This document shows positions 9,320-18,674 of a stretch of DNA of 64,000 bases, piece after piece. The first letter of the stretch is position 1; every line of letters starts with the position of its first letter. The position numbers and the translations under genes were made by a program. This DNA comes from Cognatundibacterium jejuense. Lineage in GTDB: Bacteria > Pseudomonadota > Gammaproteobacteria > Burkholderiales > Burkholderiaceae_D. The notes under the pieces were generated by a model, which ran no database searches, was not told where the DNA came from, and saw nothing but the letters and a program-made list of their open reading frames with translations. The stretch is taken from contig NZ_JACOFV010000003.1 of assembly GCF_014284255.1 (NCBI RefSeq), positions 124,001 to 188,000 on the forward strand. The letters run 5' to 3'.

Positions 9320-10606
9320 ATGAAAATACAGATTAAAAATGGTCGCGTGATTGATCCAGCCAGCGGTAAAGATAGCGTTCAAGATGTGTTCGTTGCAGAC
9401 GGAAAAATTCTTGCTCTGGGAGCGGCACCTGAGGGCTTTGTCGCTGATCAGCTGATTGATGCCACAGGTTTGGTCGTTGCGCCAGGTCTGGTCGATTTGA
9501 GCGCGCGTTTGCGCGAACCTGGCTTTGAATATAAAGCAACTTTGGAATCAGAATTGCAAGCCGCGATGCGCGGTGGCGTGACCAGTCTGGTTTGTCCACC
9601 AGATACCGATCCGGTACTCGATGAATCGGGTCTGGTCGAGATGCTCAAGCAAAGAGCACGTATGCAAAACAAAGCGCACGTTTATCCGCTCGGAGCGTTA
9701 ACAATCGGCTTGAAAGGTCAATCTTTGACCGAGATGTCAGCGTTGACGGATGCCGGTTGTATTGGTTTCTCGCAGGCAGAAGAGACGATAGCGGACACCA
9801 ATACGCTGCAACGTGCTTTGCAATATGCCGCGACTTTTGGCTACACAGTCTGGCTGCGCCCACAAGATGCGTACATTGGTAAAGGTGGCGTGGCACATAG
9901 TGGACCGCTGGCGTCGCGTATGGGCTTATCTGGCGTACCGGTGATGGCAGAAACCATCGCATTGCATACCCTGTTTGAACTCATGCGTGCAACTGGCGCG
10001 AAAGTACATCTATGCCGCATTTCTTCGGCTGCTGGTTTAGATTTAATTCGTAAGGCGAAAAAAGAAGGTTTGCCATTAACTTGTGATGTCGGCGCACACC
10101 ATGTGCATCTGACGGATGCTGATATTGGCTTCTTTGATTCGAACGCCAGAATGACGCCACCATTGCGCAGTCAACGTGATCGCGATGCGATTAAGGCTGC
10201 CTTAGTGGATGGCACCATTGACGCAATTTGTTCGGATCACACACCAGTCGATGACGACGAAAAATTATTGCCGTTTGCTGAGGCAACGCCGGGTGCAACA
10301 GGCCTCGAATTGTTATTGTCACTTGCATTGAAATGGGCAGAGGACAGTCGCGGTGAAGTGTCTGTCAGCCAGGCATTGGCGGCGATCAGTTATAAGGCAG
10401 CGCAAGTCGCAGGCATTGGTGCTGGAAAGTTGGCCGTTGGAGATAGTGCTGATCTGTGTATTTTTGATCCGGCAGATCGCTGGAAAGTCGAAGCCAAAGC
10501 GTTGATCAGTCAAGGCAAGCACACTTTATTTCTTGGTTACGAATTGCCTGGTGTGGTTAAGGTGACGATGGTTTCTGGCCGCATTGCTTTTAATACTTTA
10601 CATTAA
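9320..10606 (+). CDS. pyrC: Dihydroorotase-like, probably non-catalytic PyrC' (PyrX)
   Basis: Member of the amidohydrolase/dihydroorotase family, 428 residues from the ATG at 9320 (an in-frame ATG-less extension to 9269 is unlikely). The metal-binding DxHxH of active enzymes is replaced by D59-L-S61-A-R63 just before LREPG, the usual AHCED segment reads RPQDAYIG, and the later HVST-type His is Arg (CRISSA). Only the GAHHVHL and SDHTP segments survive. Known family precedent: such proteins are structural partners of PyrB in class A ATCase, while a separate active PyrC exists elsewhere. The 3' end runs into a 13-bp tandem repeat that contributes the final codons and stop. Confidence 0.9.
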   Translation: MKIQIKNGRVIDPASGKDSVQDVFVADGKILALGAAPEGFVADQLIDATGLVVAPGLVDLSARLREPGFEYKATLESELQAAMRGGVTSLVCPPDTDPVLDESGLVEMLKQRARMQNKAHVYPLGALTIGLKGQSLTEMSALTDAGCIGFSQAEETIADTNTLQRALQYAATFGYTVWLRPQDAYIGKGGVAHSGPLASRMGLSGVPVMAETIALHTLFELMRATGAKVHLCRISSAAGLDLIRKAKKEGLPLTCDVGAHHVHLTDADIGFFDSNARMTPPLRSQRDRDAIKAALVDGTIDAICSDHTPVDDDEKLLPFAEATPGATGLELLLSLALKWAEDSRGEVSVSQALAAISYKAAQVAGIGAGKLAVGDSADLCIFDPADRWKVEAKALISQGKHTLFLGYELPGVVKVTMVSGRIAFNTLH

Positions 10607-10655
10607 TACTTTGCATTAATACTGTGCATCAATCCGGTGCGTTAGTGCTTTGCAT
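10591..10655 (+). repeat. Five degenerate 13-bp tandem repeats over the pyrC' stop codon
   Basis: Units: TAATACTTTACAT (10591-10603), TAATACTTTGCAT (10604-10616), TAATACTGTGCAT (10617-10629), CAATCCGGTGCGT (10630-10642), TAGTGCTTTGCAT (10643-10655). The first unit codes for the last residues of PyrC' and the second begins with its TAA stop. Similarity falls along the array, as expected for an ageing minisatellite. Confidence 0.8.
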
Positions 10656-10769
10656 TTATTACTTGTGTAGTGATCTCTGATTAGAGTATTTTGTTGGATG
10701 CCTCTATGTCCTTCAAATAATTAGAGTAGTCGGCGCTACAGAAGAAAATCAAGGAAATAAGAAAAATGC

Positions 10770-10806
10770 GGGAGTATAGGTTTTTATAACCTCACTCCCC
10801 TTTATT
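10770..10806 (+). terminator. Probable terminator of the yqgE-pyrC' operon
   Basis: Hairpin with outer stem GGGAGT (10770-10775) / ACTCCC (10794-10799) and inner AGG/CCT, loop TTTTTATAA, followed by a T-rich tract. It lies 164 nt past the pyrC' stop. Confidence 0.65.
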
Positions 10807-10833
10807 TTATTTAAATAAATTAAAAAATTAATT

Positions 10834-10852
10834 GATACTCTGACTGAGTATC
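10834..10852 (+). promoter_or_regulatory. Inverted repeat just ahead of the plsC ribosome site
   Basis: GATACTC-N5-GAGTATC (7-bp perfect arms) ends 1 nt before the GGTGAG ribosome-binding sequence (10854-10859) of plsC. It could be an operator or an mRNA hairpin affecting translation; function not shown. Confidence 0.4.
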
Positions 10853-10865
10853 TGGTGAGTTCAGC

Positions 10866-11603
10866 ATGCTTTTCTGGTATTTTTTCCGCGTCTTTTTGCA
10901 TTTGCTTTCTGGTTTGATGACGTGTGTTTTTGTGTTTCCATTTATTGATGTTGAAAAACAACAAAGCAAAGTCCGTCTATGGTCACAACAATTGCTGGAA
11001 ATTTGTACGGTTGATGTCAGATTTAAAGACGCTAGTAACGGCGTGATTGCGGATCGTGCGGTGATTGTCTCTAATCACGTGTCCTGGTTGGATATTTTTG
11101 TGATCAATACTCTGCACCCTTGCCATTTCGTTGCTAAATCAGATATTCGCAATTGGCCTATGATTGGATTTTTGTGCGAAAAAGCCGGTACGATTTTTTT
11201 AGCACGTGGCAAACAACGCGAAGTACGTCGTATCTATGAAGGTCTGGTACACCAGATTGCAGACGGCAAGCGAATTGCTTTTTTTCCTGAGGGCACAACT
11301 TCGGCGCAAGGAAAATTGTTGCCATTTCATGCGAACTTATTTGAAGCTGCTATCGAGGCTAAAGTACCTGTGCAACCATTTGTTGTGCGTTACGTGGATG
11401 CCGATGGCAAGTTTCATCAGGCGGCTGATTTTATCGGTGATATGACATTTGCGGAGAGTATGGCAGTGATATTGCGAGCGCCACGCATGACCGCCGAGTT
11501 GATTCGGTTGCCAGCGATCTCCACCGAGGGTGCACACCGCCGCGAAGTTGCGCAGTACGCCAGAACTGCAGTATTGCAAGAGTTGGGTATCGCTGAAGTA
11601 TAG
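10866..11603 (+). CDS. plsC: 1-acyl-sn-glycerol-3-phosphate acyltransferase
   Basis: Makes phosphatidic acid from lysophosphatidic acid at the inner membrane. 245 residues with a hydrophobic N-terminus (FWYFFRVFLHLLSGLMTCVF). The catalytic HX4D motif is NHVSWLD with H71 and D76, and the substrate-binding block FPEGTTS is at 140-146. All four family blocks can be followed. Transcribed alone, convergent with the DUF1631 gene. A role in another acyl transfer (ornithine lipid OlsA-like) is possible but less likely. Confidence 0.88.
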   Translation: MLFWYFFRVFLHLLSGLMTCVFVFPFIDVEKQQSKVRLWSQQLLEICTVDVRFKDASNGVIADRAVIVSNHVSWLDIFVINTLHPCHFVAKSDIRNWPMIGFLCEKAGTIFLARGKQREVRRIYEGLVHQIADGKRIAFFPEGTTSAQGKLLPFHANLFEAAIEAKVPVQPFVVRYVDADGKFHQAADFIGDMTFAESMAVILRAPRMTAELIRLPAISTEGAHRREVAQYARTAVLQELGIAEV

Positions 11604-11611
11604 GTGCGTTA

Positions 11612-11672
11612 AAAATTGCCAGTGATAGTAAAACGTTTTCGCACGTCGCACCGTCACTGGAGCCGCAATTTT
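11612..11672. terminator. Nested hairpin between convergent plsC and DUF1631 gene
   Basis: Arms AAAATTGC (11612-11619) / GCAATTTT (11665-11672), with a second inner pair CAGTGA/TCACTG. The right arm overlaps the stop codon of the minus-strand gene. There is no long T-run beyond those in the arms, so efficiency is uncertain. Confidence 0.5.
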
Positions 11673-14556
11673 AAGCGGCTATGGGTTGATCTACGACGTC
11701 GGCAGATGTCAGCAGGGCTTGAACCGCTCTTTCAAATAATGGTTCAGCTTCCATAAATTTGACTCGGCCGTGGGCAATCATGCGACGGAACATACGCACG
11801 CTGACCAGTGAAGGTTTATCATGCCCATCCAATCGCAAAACGAGATTTTGTAATTGTGGGTCTACCCAACTGAGTTTTCCAACACTTGGTTTGAAACCTA
11901 AATGTAGCTCCAGGCTGACACCTGTGCGCAATCTTTCCTTGATCATCTCTGGTGTAGCGGTAGCGATCGGCGTAGCTGCGTCGGATAATCCTCCGTTGTC
12001 AGTTGTTATTGGCGCTGATTCCGTCGCTAATTCTTCGCTGCAAATTTGATCCAGCATCTCGACTTTGATATCCAGATCGCGAATCGCCTTATCCAATATT
12101 TTCTGTATTTCAGGGGTTCTTGCTTCACCCAGCAAGTCTTGTCGTGTTTCTTCATCTGGATATACAAAATGATGAAAATGTTCATGCACCGAGGGCAGTG
12201 ATAATGAACGCATTTGGACATTGCTCTGCGTAGTACGTAAAGCCGCAGTGTGGGCATCAACAAGCCAGTCGAGTAATTCTTTTTGGTACTTCGGATCACA
12301 ATTTATCGATGCCAATCCTTCGCGAATTGTCCCAAGGATAATCGGCAGTAAAGCAAACAGTTGTGTACGATCATCTTCAACTGCTTTGGGGACTATACTC
12401 CAAAGCAAGTCTGGTACTAACAGGCGGTAACGGGTACCGCGCCTGATATCGTCACGTTCTGTCACCTCAATTGCGGAGACCCAAGTACTTTCGAGAAAAT
12501 CACGAAGAAAAGAATTGATCGTCAATTTTTTCAATACTTCTTGTAACTGTGCGGTGATGTGTACCAGGCGCAGTGTACGGTTTTGTGCTTCTTCAACTGC
12601 CACGACGGTTTGATCGAGTTGCTTATCGCTATTGCGTAATTCGCGCGCAATGAACGCATCAAATTCGTCCAGCATGCGGGTGAATAACTGAGAATTTTCG
12701 CTTTCGTCTTCCAGCAGGGTTTCGACTATCCGGCAGATTTCCTGAGTAATGTGAACACCACTCGGATCGATTTGTTTTAAACCGAGTGAGATAGAGCCAA
12801 CGCGGTTAATCAGTAAGCGCGCTGGATGCCCTTTTTGTGTAAGCAGACTCTGATCACGCAAAGCAATTTTGAGTACCAGAAATTGCAGACGTCCTAATTG
12901 AGCACGGATTTCTGCAGGAACCTGGTTGTCACTCAAAATAAATTCGAACAACATGGCGACCACATCGATCGTCATTTGCTCATCGACATCCTCTGTCATG
13001 TCATTGAGTTGTGCGCGTTGCTCAAGAATCAGATTTCGGATCCGACCTAGTTGGTCGAACATCTGCTCTATTGGGGCAGTGTGCGTTTTTTGTAATTGAT
13101 GGACTGATTGAACAATCCCTGACTCAGAATAGCGCGGCATTTCCTTAAACTGACTGGAGTTAGATGCGTCGGAACTGGCGCCGCCGGGATGGGTATTGTT
13201 ACTCTGCGCGTCACCCCCAGCGCTATCATTGCCACCGGATTGATATCTGGCTGCATGCTCCGAGATAGAGCCATTTGTCGTTTCTGCACCTGCATCGCTA
13301 CTCTCGTCATTGTATAAATGCATTTGCGTTGTATTGCCGTTACCGTTGGTAGTGGTTGTGTTGCCTTGTCCACCAAATACTTTGCGTAAGACACTGCCGA
13401 TAGTTTGATTTTGTGCTAACCATTTAAACTGGTTTGCGCCAAATGGGCTGCCCGTGCTTTGCGCAGTTTGTTGATCAAAATTCTGCTCGGCCGCATTTGG
13501 GTAACGTTGGCTATTTCCGCTGTTAAATCCAGTCTCGTAGCCATTACTGAATGCTTTTGCAAAACCATTACCGCTAACCTGACCGACACCGGCGACCTGA
13601 GGTTGAGTCATCGCACCGCTGATACCGGCAGCTATTCCACGTACTGTTTCGAATAGTCGTTCAACTGGACTCCTTGGCTGATCACTGGAGATTTCCCGAG
13701 AGGCGGTATTATAAAATTTACCGCCAATCTCTACGATACCGGATTGCGCAGATGGGGCACCACCTGGGTATTGCTGCACACGCGACTGATTTTGTTGCCC
13801 AACGCCAGGAAATTGATTACTGGCTTCACCTGATTGAGCGATTTCATCTGTGGCGGTATCCAGCTCATCTTCCATCACATTGTTTGAGGACTGTGCTGGC
13901 GTCGCAAGATTGGTTTTCTTCAGCTTAAATTGGAGCTCGGCGGCAACCCCGTTCAAGGCCAGACAATGATTGACGTTTTCGTATATTCTTAAAACGTGAC
14001 GGGAAAAATTCTCAGCAATCTGGGTTTCCAGAATGTTACACAGCTCACGTTCCAGATTTAATGCATCGATGGTATTTGCAATACAGCGCGCCAGAAGATA
14101 GGGGCGGAACGGATTTTCCCGTTCTTTAATGTTGTCTTGTGCAAACAAGATTGCAATACGAATATTCAAATCGCGAATCTGGTCGCCCGCTTCAATTCTG
14201 AAGCTCTCAGTGATTTCATTTAGTAGTAATTCATCGTCAAACGCATTCGCATCGACCAACGACAGGCTACTACTTTTCATGCTCAGCGCCGATACCGGGC
14301 GGAACGTATTGTAGGTCGTCTGAAAACTTCGGGTCAGCAAGGCATCCATGTTGATACTCATTTGCTGTATCAGCTCATCGGGTCTGCGCAGCAAAGTACA
14401 GGCGTGCAGATAGCGCCCTTGCTCAACTGAGGTGTACGAGCTTTCGGCTTTTCTGAAAAGTACTTCAACGGATTGTGGGAGAGCTTGCTCCAAGGACTGT
14501 ACGAAGGTTTTTTGAAATTCCGTACGAGTTATTGGTAGAAGTTCGTTGGGGTCCAT
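11671..14556 (-). CDS. DUF1631 family protein
   Basis: Large soluble protein (961 residues from ATG 14556) of unknown function, widespread in beta- and gammaproteobacteria and sometimes mislabelled thymidine phosphorylase. I recognise the family from the N-terminal helical block (DEFQ-like FQKTFVQSLEQALPQ..., RPDELIQQMSINMDALL) and the C-terminal region near residues 865-935 (RTGVSLELHLGFKP, KLSWVDPQLQNLVLRLDG), which reads like a PilZ-type small barrel. The middle (about 250-450) is Gly/Asn/Gln-rich and probably disordered. I prefer 14556 because AAGGG sits about 6 nt upstream; an in-frame ATG at 14580 would add eight residues. Convergent with plsC. No enzymatic motif seen. Confidence 0.85.
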   Translation of the reverse strand: MDPNELLPITRTEFQKTFVQSLEQALPQSVEVLFRKAESSYTSVEQGRYLHACTLLRRPDELIQQMSINMDALLTRSFQTTYNTFRPVSALSMKSSSLSLVDANAFDDELLLNEITESFRIEAGDQIRDLNIRIAILFAQDNIKERENPFRPYLLARCIANTIDALNLERELCNILETQIAENFSRHVLRIYENVNHCLALNGVAAELQFKLKKTNLATPAQSSNNVMEDELDTATDEIAQSGEASNQFPGVGQQNQSRVQQYPGGAPSAQSGIVEIGGKFYNTASREISSDQPRSPVERLFETVRGIAAGISGAMTQPQVAGVGQVSGNGFAKAFSNGYETGFNSGNSQRYPNAAEQNFDQQTAQSTGSPFGANQFKWLAQNQTIGSVLRKVFGGQGNTTTTNGNGNTTQMHLYNDESSDAGAETTNGSISEHAARYQSGGNDSAGGDAQSNNTHPGGASSDASNSSQFKEMPRYSESGIVQSVHQLQKTHTAPIEQMFDQLGRIRNLILEQRAQLNDMTEDVDEQMTIDVVAMLFEFILSDNQVPAEIRAQLGRLQFLVLKIALRDQSLLTQKGHPARLLINRVGSISLGLKQIDPSGVHITQEICRIVETLLEDESENSQLFTRMLDEFDAFIARELRNSDKQLDQTVVAVEEAQNRTLRLVHITAQLQEVLKKLTINSFLRDFLESTWVSAIEVTERDDIRRGTRYRLLVPDLLWSIVPKAVEDDRTQLFALLPIILGTIREGLASINCDPKYQKELLDWLVDAHTAALRTTQSNVQMRSLSLPSVHEHFHHFVYPDEETRQDLLGEARTPEIQKILDKAIRDLDIKVEMLDQICSEELATESAPITTDNGGLSDAATPIATATPEMIKERLRTGVSLELHLGFKPSVGKLSWVDPQLQNLVLRLDGHDKPSLVSVRMFRRMIAHGRVKFMEAEPLFERAVQALLTSADVVDQPIAA

Positions 14557-14991
14557 GCTTTTCCCTTGGCGGCCTGACATAGTTGGAAATAATGCTATTT
14601 ATTTATCTATTCCACAGTATATGCGCTTTTGACTCGCTAGAAACAACGTAAACAGAGATTTGAACATTTTTGACAACTTTTAAACTTTTAACGTGAAATG
14701 ACAGATGTTGCCTCAAGGAACTGGTATTTACGCGGAGCCATTGTTACAGAAATAGCAGTTAAATGTGAAAATATGCAAAAGCGTCTTTGTATGTTTCTAT
14801 TCAAATTAGACGTTAGAAGACAGCGAAGCAAGTGTTATCAATAGCTATTGATAACATTGGCGCGTCATGTATTTGAGTTTTGGATTCGTACACCAATGGA
14901 ACAGAGCAAAATAATGCCTCGGATTGTTGTTTGCAATGCAAAAATAATCTGAAGATAATGATTTTGCAACAGAGGTATCAGGTAAGTATGG
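14557..14991. other. 435-bp gap between apaH and the DUF1631 gene
   Basis: AT-rich and without a credible gene. It must contain the promoter of the minus-strand DUF1631 gene and the end of the apaH transcript. The only strong signal is the perfect palindrome at 14833-14856, listed separately. Confidence 0.6.
14833..14856. promoter_or_regulatory. Perfect 24-bp palindrome
   Basis: Two exact 12-bp arms with no spacer, left half TGTTATCAATAG. Size and symmetry fit the operator of a dimeric regulator. It lies about 135 bp beyond the apaH stop and about 275 bp ahead of the DUF1631 start. No T-tract follows on either strand, so it is unlikely to be a terminator. Confidence 0.6.
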
Positions 14992-15816
14992 TCAGCCAGG
15001 TTTTTGTTGTTGCGGGCAGTCAATTTGAATAATCTGGCGATCGTGCAGTGATACTGCCGTGAGTTTTCCACCCCACACACAGCCGGTGTCAAGACTGATC
15101 AGATTGGGTCGTAGCAATAAACCTAAGGTAGACCAATGACCAAATACCACCGTGCAATCAGCCGTTTCCCGATCTACATCAAACCACGGAGCAAAGCCAG
15201 TCGGTGCCGCCGTCAAGCCATCTTTGGTGGCAAAATCCATGCGTCCATCTGCCGTACAAAAACGCATTCGGGTTAAGCCATTAACGATACAGCGCAGACG
15301 ATCGTTGCCTGTTAAATTATCGTTCCAGGCGTCTGGCGTGTTGCCGTACATGGATCTTAGAAAGTTGGTGTGTTCATGGCTTTTGAGCTCGGCTTCAACT
15401 TCATGTGCGAGTGCCATTGTCTGTTTGGCTGTCCACGAAGGAAACACGCCCGCATGCACGACCAGATGTTGATTTTTTAAAATAGCCATAGGGCGTTGGC
15501 GTAGCCAATGCAATAATTCACCCTTGTCCGGTGCGTTTAAAATATCATCGAGCGTATCGCTCCGGTGTGCTGGGCGTATGCCATTGGCGACTGCTAACAA
15601 ATGTAGATCATGGTTACCTAAAACACTTTCGGCCAGCCCGGTTTGCTGCAGCTTGCGAACTAGCCTTAAAGTCTCTAAAGATTTTGGACCACGATTGACC
15701 AAGTCGCCGGCAAAGATATAGTAATTGTTCGATGAAATCTGTTCTATTTTACTAATCAACGTTTGCAGTTGATCAGCACAGCCTTGCAGGTCACCAATGA
15801 AGTAAGTGTTTGCCAT
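14992..15816 (-). CDS. apaH: Symmetrical bis(5'-nucleosyl)-tetraphosphatase
   Basis: Cleaves Ap4A to two ADP, controlling alarmone levels and Np4-capped RNA. Metallophosphatase motifs in order: GDLQGC (D9), [18 protein letters not shown], and HWSTLG near the end. 274 residues from ATG 15816, which matches the family's usual MATY start and has AAAGAGAG just upstream; a TTG at 15840 would add eight residues inside the hemH end. It follows hemH by 7 nt, so the two are co-transcribed. Confidence 0.93.
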   Translation of the reverse strand: MANTYFIGDLQGCADQLQTLISKIEQISSNNYYIFAGDLVNRGPKSLETLRLVRKLQQTGLAESVLGNHDLHLLAVANGIRPAHRSDTLDDILNAPDKGELLHWLRQRPMAILKNQHLVVHAGVFPSWTAKQTMALAHEVEAELKSHEHTNFLRSMYGNTPDAWNDNLTGNDRLRCIVNGLTRMRFCTADGRMDFATKDGLTAAPTGFAPWFDVDRETADCTVVFGHWSTLGLLLRPNLISLDTGCVWGGKLTAVSLHDRQIIQIDCPQQQKPG

Positions 15817-15823
15817 ACTCTCT

Positions 15824-16930
15824 TTAGTGTTCGGCACCAAGACGTTTTGCTTCTGAACGGCTCAATAAGGCTTGTTGTTTTTGTTCTTCGCGCAGACTGG
15901 TTGTCATCATCGTTGGCCAGCCGATTAAATGTTGTTCAGCGATTTCCGCCAATCCCCGCATCCATGCTGGCGACTCGTTGAGGCAGGGAATGTAATTAAA
16001 TTCTTTACCGCCCGCATTTAAGAAATCGACACGTACTTCCATCGCAATTTCTTCCAGTGTTTCCAGACAATCTGCAATGAAACCCGGGCATATCACATCG
16101 ATACGTTTAACACCGTCTTTGGCAAGTTTTTGAACCGTTGGCGCGGTATATGGTTGAAGCCATTCTGCGCGTCCTAAACGCGATTGAAACGTCACAAGAT
16201 ATTGTTCTTTGTTGAGTCCCAATGCTTCAGCCAACAAACGCGCAGTTTTATAGCATTCGCAGTGGTAAGGATCGCCACGCAATAAAAAGGCTTTAGGCAA
16301 ACCATGAAAACTCATCACCAGTTTTTCAGGTCGGCCGTGGGCGAGCCAGTGCGCTTGAACTGATTGTTTTAAGGCATCGATATATGCTTCATGGTCGTGA
16401 TAATTTTTAACCATGCGCAATTCAGGGACGTTACGCACTTGCTGATAATGGCTGAACACGGCGTCAAAGTTAGATGCTGTTGTCGTCGCAGAATATTGCG
16501 GATATGCGGATAAAATCAACAAACGCTCGTAGCCTTCGGTTTTTAATTTTTGCAATACCGAAGGGATGGAAGGTGAACCGTAACGCATTGCGTAAGTGAC
16601 GTGCACTTCATGTCCGCGCTCACCGAGATAACCTTTAAGCAGCAATGCCTGCTTTTCGGTGTGTATTTTTAAAGGCGAACCGTCTTTGGTCCAGATGGAC
16701 GCATATTTTTTTGCGGATTGTCCCGAGCGAAATGGGAGGATAATCAGATTCAGAATAAACCACCAGATCAGGCGCGGTACTTCGACGACGCGCTTGTCTG
16801 ACAAAAATTGTTTCAAATAACGTCGTACTGCGGAACTGGTTGGTGCATCGGGCGTGCCGAGGTTGACCAAAACAACGGCGGTCTTGCCTATTTTTCCGTG
16901 CGAGTAATCGGGTTCTTTCAGGAAGCTCAT
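15824..16930 (-). CDS. hemH: Ferrochelatase
   Basis: Inserts Fe2+ into protoporphyrin IX, the last step of haem synthesis, at the inner membrane. 368 residues. Landmarks are [14 protein letters not shown] at the N-terminus, the active-site His in [32 protein letters not shown], and [15 protein letters not shown] with the conserved acidic residues. Located 20 nt after recN and 7 nt before apaH. The upstream enzyme of the pathway in this organism is probably HemJ at 30653-31075. Confidence 0.95.
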   Translation of the reverse strand: MSFLKEPDYSHGKIGKTAVVLVNLGTPDAPTSSAVRRYLKQFLSDKRVVEVPRLIWWFILNLIILPFRSGQSAKKYASIWTKDGSPLKIHTEKQALLLKGYLGERGHEVHVTYAMRYGSPSIPSVLQKLKTEGYERLLILSAYPQYSATTTASNFDAVFSHYQQVRNVPELRMVKNYHDHEAYIDALKQSVQAHWLAHGRPEKLVMSFHGLPKAFLLRGDPYHCECYKTARLLAEALGLNKEQYLVTFQSRLGRAEWLQPYTAPTVQKLAKDGVKRIDVICPGFIADCLETLEEIAMEVRVDFLNAGGKEFNYIPCLNESPAWMRGLAEIAEQHLIGWPTMMTTSLREEQKQQALLSRSEAKRLGAEH

Positions 16931-16950
16931 GAGTATTCTTTGTAATAAAT

Positions 16951-18597
16951 TTAGGAAGCCAATAATTCTCTGGCGTGTTTGCGGGTTGTCGCCGTGATTT
17001 CTATGCCGCCTAGCATACGCGCAATTTCTTCCACGCGTTGTTTACTATCGAGTGGAGTGATTGATGAAATCGTTCTGCCTTCGCGGCTGACTTTACTGAC
17101 TTGAAAGTGCTGATTGGCTTGGCTTGCGACTTGCGGTAAATGTGTCACACAGAGGACCTGACGGTCTTGTCCCAGACGTTTTAACAGTCGTCCAACAACT
17201 TCTGCTACGCCACCACCAATGCCACTATCAACTTCATCAAAAATCAGCGTCGGGGTTGCTGTTGCACAAGAAGTAATAACCGAAATTGCTAATGAAATTC
17301 GTGCTAACTCACCACCTGAAGCCACTTTTGCGAGAGGACGTGCTTGCACTCCTGCGTGCCCGGCGACTAGAAATTCTATTTGCTCCAGACCATAAGCTGC
17401 CGCTTCGCAGGGAACCAGAGAAACGCCGAAATTACCGCCGCTCATGCTTAAATCTTGCATTGCTGCGGTAACCGCTATACTCAATTCTTTGGCAATTTTT
17501 TGGCGTGATGCACTTAATTTATGTGCGGCTTTCAAATACGTTTGGTAAGCTTTTTCTTCTTGCACTTTGAGTGCGTCAATGTCAGTCGCATTGGATAATT
17601 GCAGCAATTGTGCTGACAGGGTTGCAAACTCCTCGTGCAATTTTTCTGGAACGACATGAAAACGTCGCGCTGTTGAGTGTATGCTTTCGACACGGTTCTC
17701 GACTTCACGCAAGCGCGCTGGATCAAGTTCGGTGCGGCTAAGATAGTCGTTGAGCGCATAGGTTGTTTCCTGTAAGTTGATGCAGGCAGATTCAAGTGCA
17801 TCAGTCACAGGTTTTAACGCTGCGTCATAGTCGAGTAGTTTGAGTAATTTTTGCTGGACAGCTGACAGCTGAGACAAGACGGGATGCTCCGACTCCGATA
17901 TCAACGTAGCCGCTTCTTGTGCGCCATCAAGCAAGCTTGCTGCATGTGCTAGGCGACTATGTTCTTGCGAAATTTGTTCCCATTCACCGGATTTGATCTG
18001 CAATTTATCAAGTTCGCCTACTTGCCACTCAAGCCGTTCCCTTTCTTGTAAAACGCTTTTGGCATTAGTTTCAAATTCTTCACGTTGCTTGCTCAGATTC
18101 CGCCACAGTCTGTAGGCAGTTTCGACCTCTTGAGCTTGTGGCTGTAATCCACCTTGCATATCAAGCAGCGCACGTTGCGCCTCAGATTTGAGCAGCGATT
18201 GGTGGGCGTGCTGGCCATGAATATCCACCAGAAAATCACCGAGTTCACGCAATTGGGTAGCGGTGGCTGTAATGCCGTTGATCCAGGCTTTTGAACGCCC
18301 GGCGTTATCGATGGTACGGCGTAAAATCAATTGTTGCTCAGGATCGCTGAACTCATTGTTTTCCAACCAGCCTGTAACGGCATCATTGAGAGAGAATTCT
18401 GCGCTGATATCGGCTTTAGCGGCAGATTCGCGCACCATGCTGGCGTCTCCACGACCACCAAGTGCCAAGCTAAGAGCGTCGATCAATATTGATTTTCCAG
18501 CACCAGTTTCGCCGGTTAAAACGCTGAAACCAGAGGAAAATTCAAGCTCTAAAACATCAACAATGACAAAATCACGAATAGCGAGCGTGCGCAGCAT
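16951..18597 (-). CDS. recN: DNA repair protein RecN
   Basis: SMC-like ATPase acting early in double-strand-break repair. 548 residues (E. coli 553). Walker A GETGAGKS at residues 29-36, a long central coiled coil (about 155-370), the ABC signature VASGGELARISLAI, and Walker B TLIFDEVDSGIGGG followed by CVTHLPQVAS. 77 nt separate it from nadK and 20 nt from hemH. No LexA-type box was recognised upstream. Confidence 0.95.
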   Translation of the reverse strand: MLRTLAIRDFVIVDVLELEFSSGFSVLTGETGAGKSILIDALSLALGGRGDASMVRESAAKADISAEFSLNDAVTGWLENNEFSDPEQQLILRRTIDNAGRSKAWINGITATATQLRELGDFLVDIHGQHAHQSLLKSEAQRALLDMQGGLQPQAQEVETAYRLWRNLSKQREEFETNAKSVLQERERLEWQVGELDKLQIKSGEWEQISQEHSRLAHAASLLDGAQEAATLISESEHPVLSQLSAVQQKLLKLLDYDAALKPVTDALESACINLQETTYALNDYLSRTELDPARLREVENRVESIHSTARRFHVVPEKLHEEFATLSAQLLQLSNATDIDALKVQEEKAYQTYLKAAHKLSASRQKIAKELSIAVTAAMQDLSMSGGNFGVSLVPCEAAAYGLEQIEFLVAGHAGVQARPLAKVASGGELARISLAISVITSCATATPTLIFDEVDSGIGGGVAEVVGRLLKRLGQDRQVLCVTHLPQVASQANQHFQVSKVSREGRTISSITPLDSKQRVEEIARMLGGIEITATTRKHARELLAS

Positions 18598-18674
18598 AGG
18601 AGCGGTATTTTAGTTAGAGTAAATGAGATTAAGTAAGCGAACAGCCGATGAGCTGCTATTGTAACAACCTGTGA

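Noticed and set aside
14865..15092. Open frame of 75 residues on the minus strand overlapping apaH
   Set aside because: No ribosome site, no recognisable similarity, and it lies mostly inside apaH in another frame.
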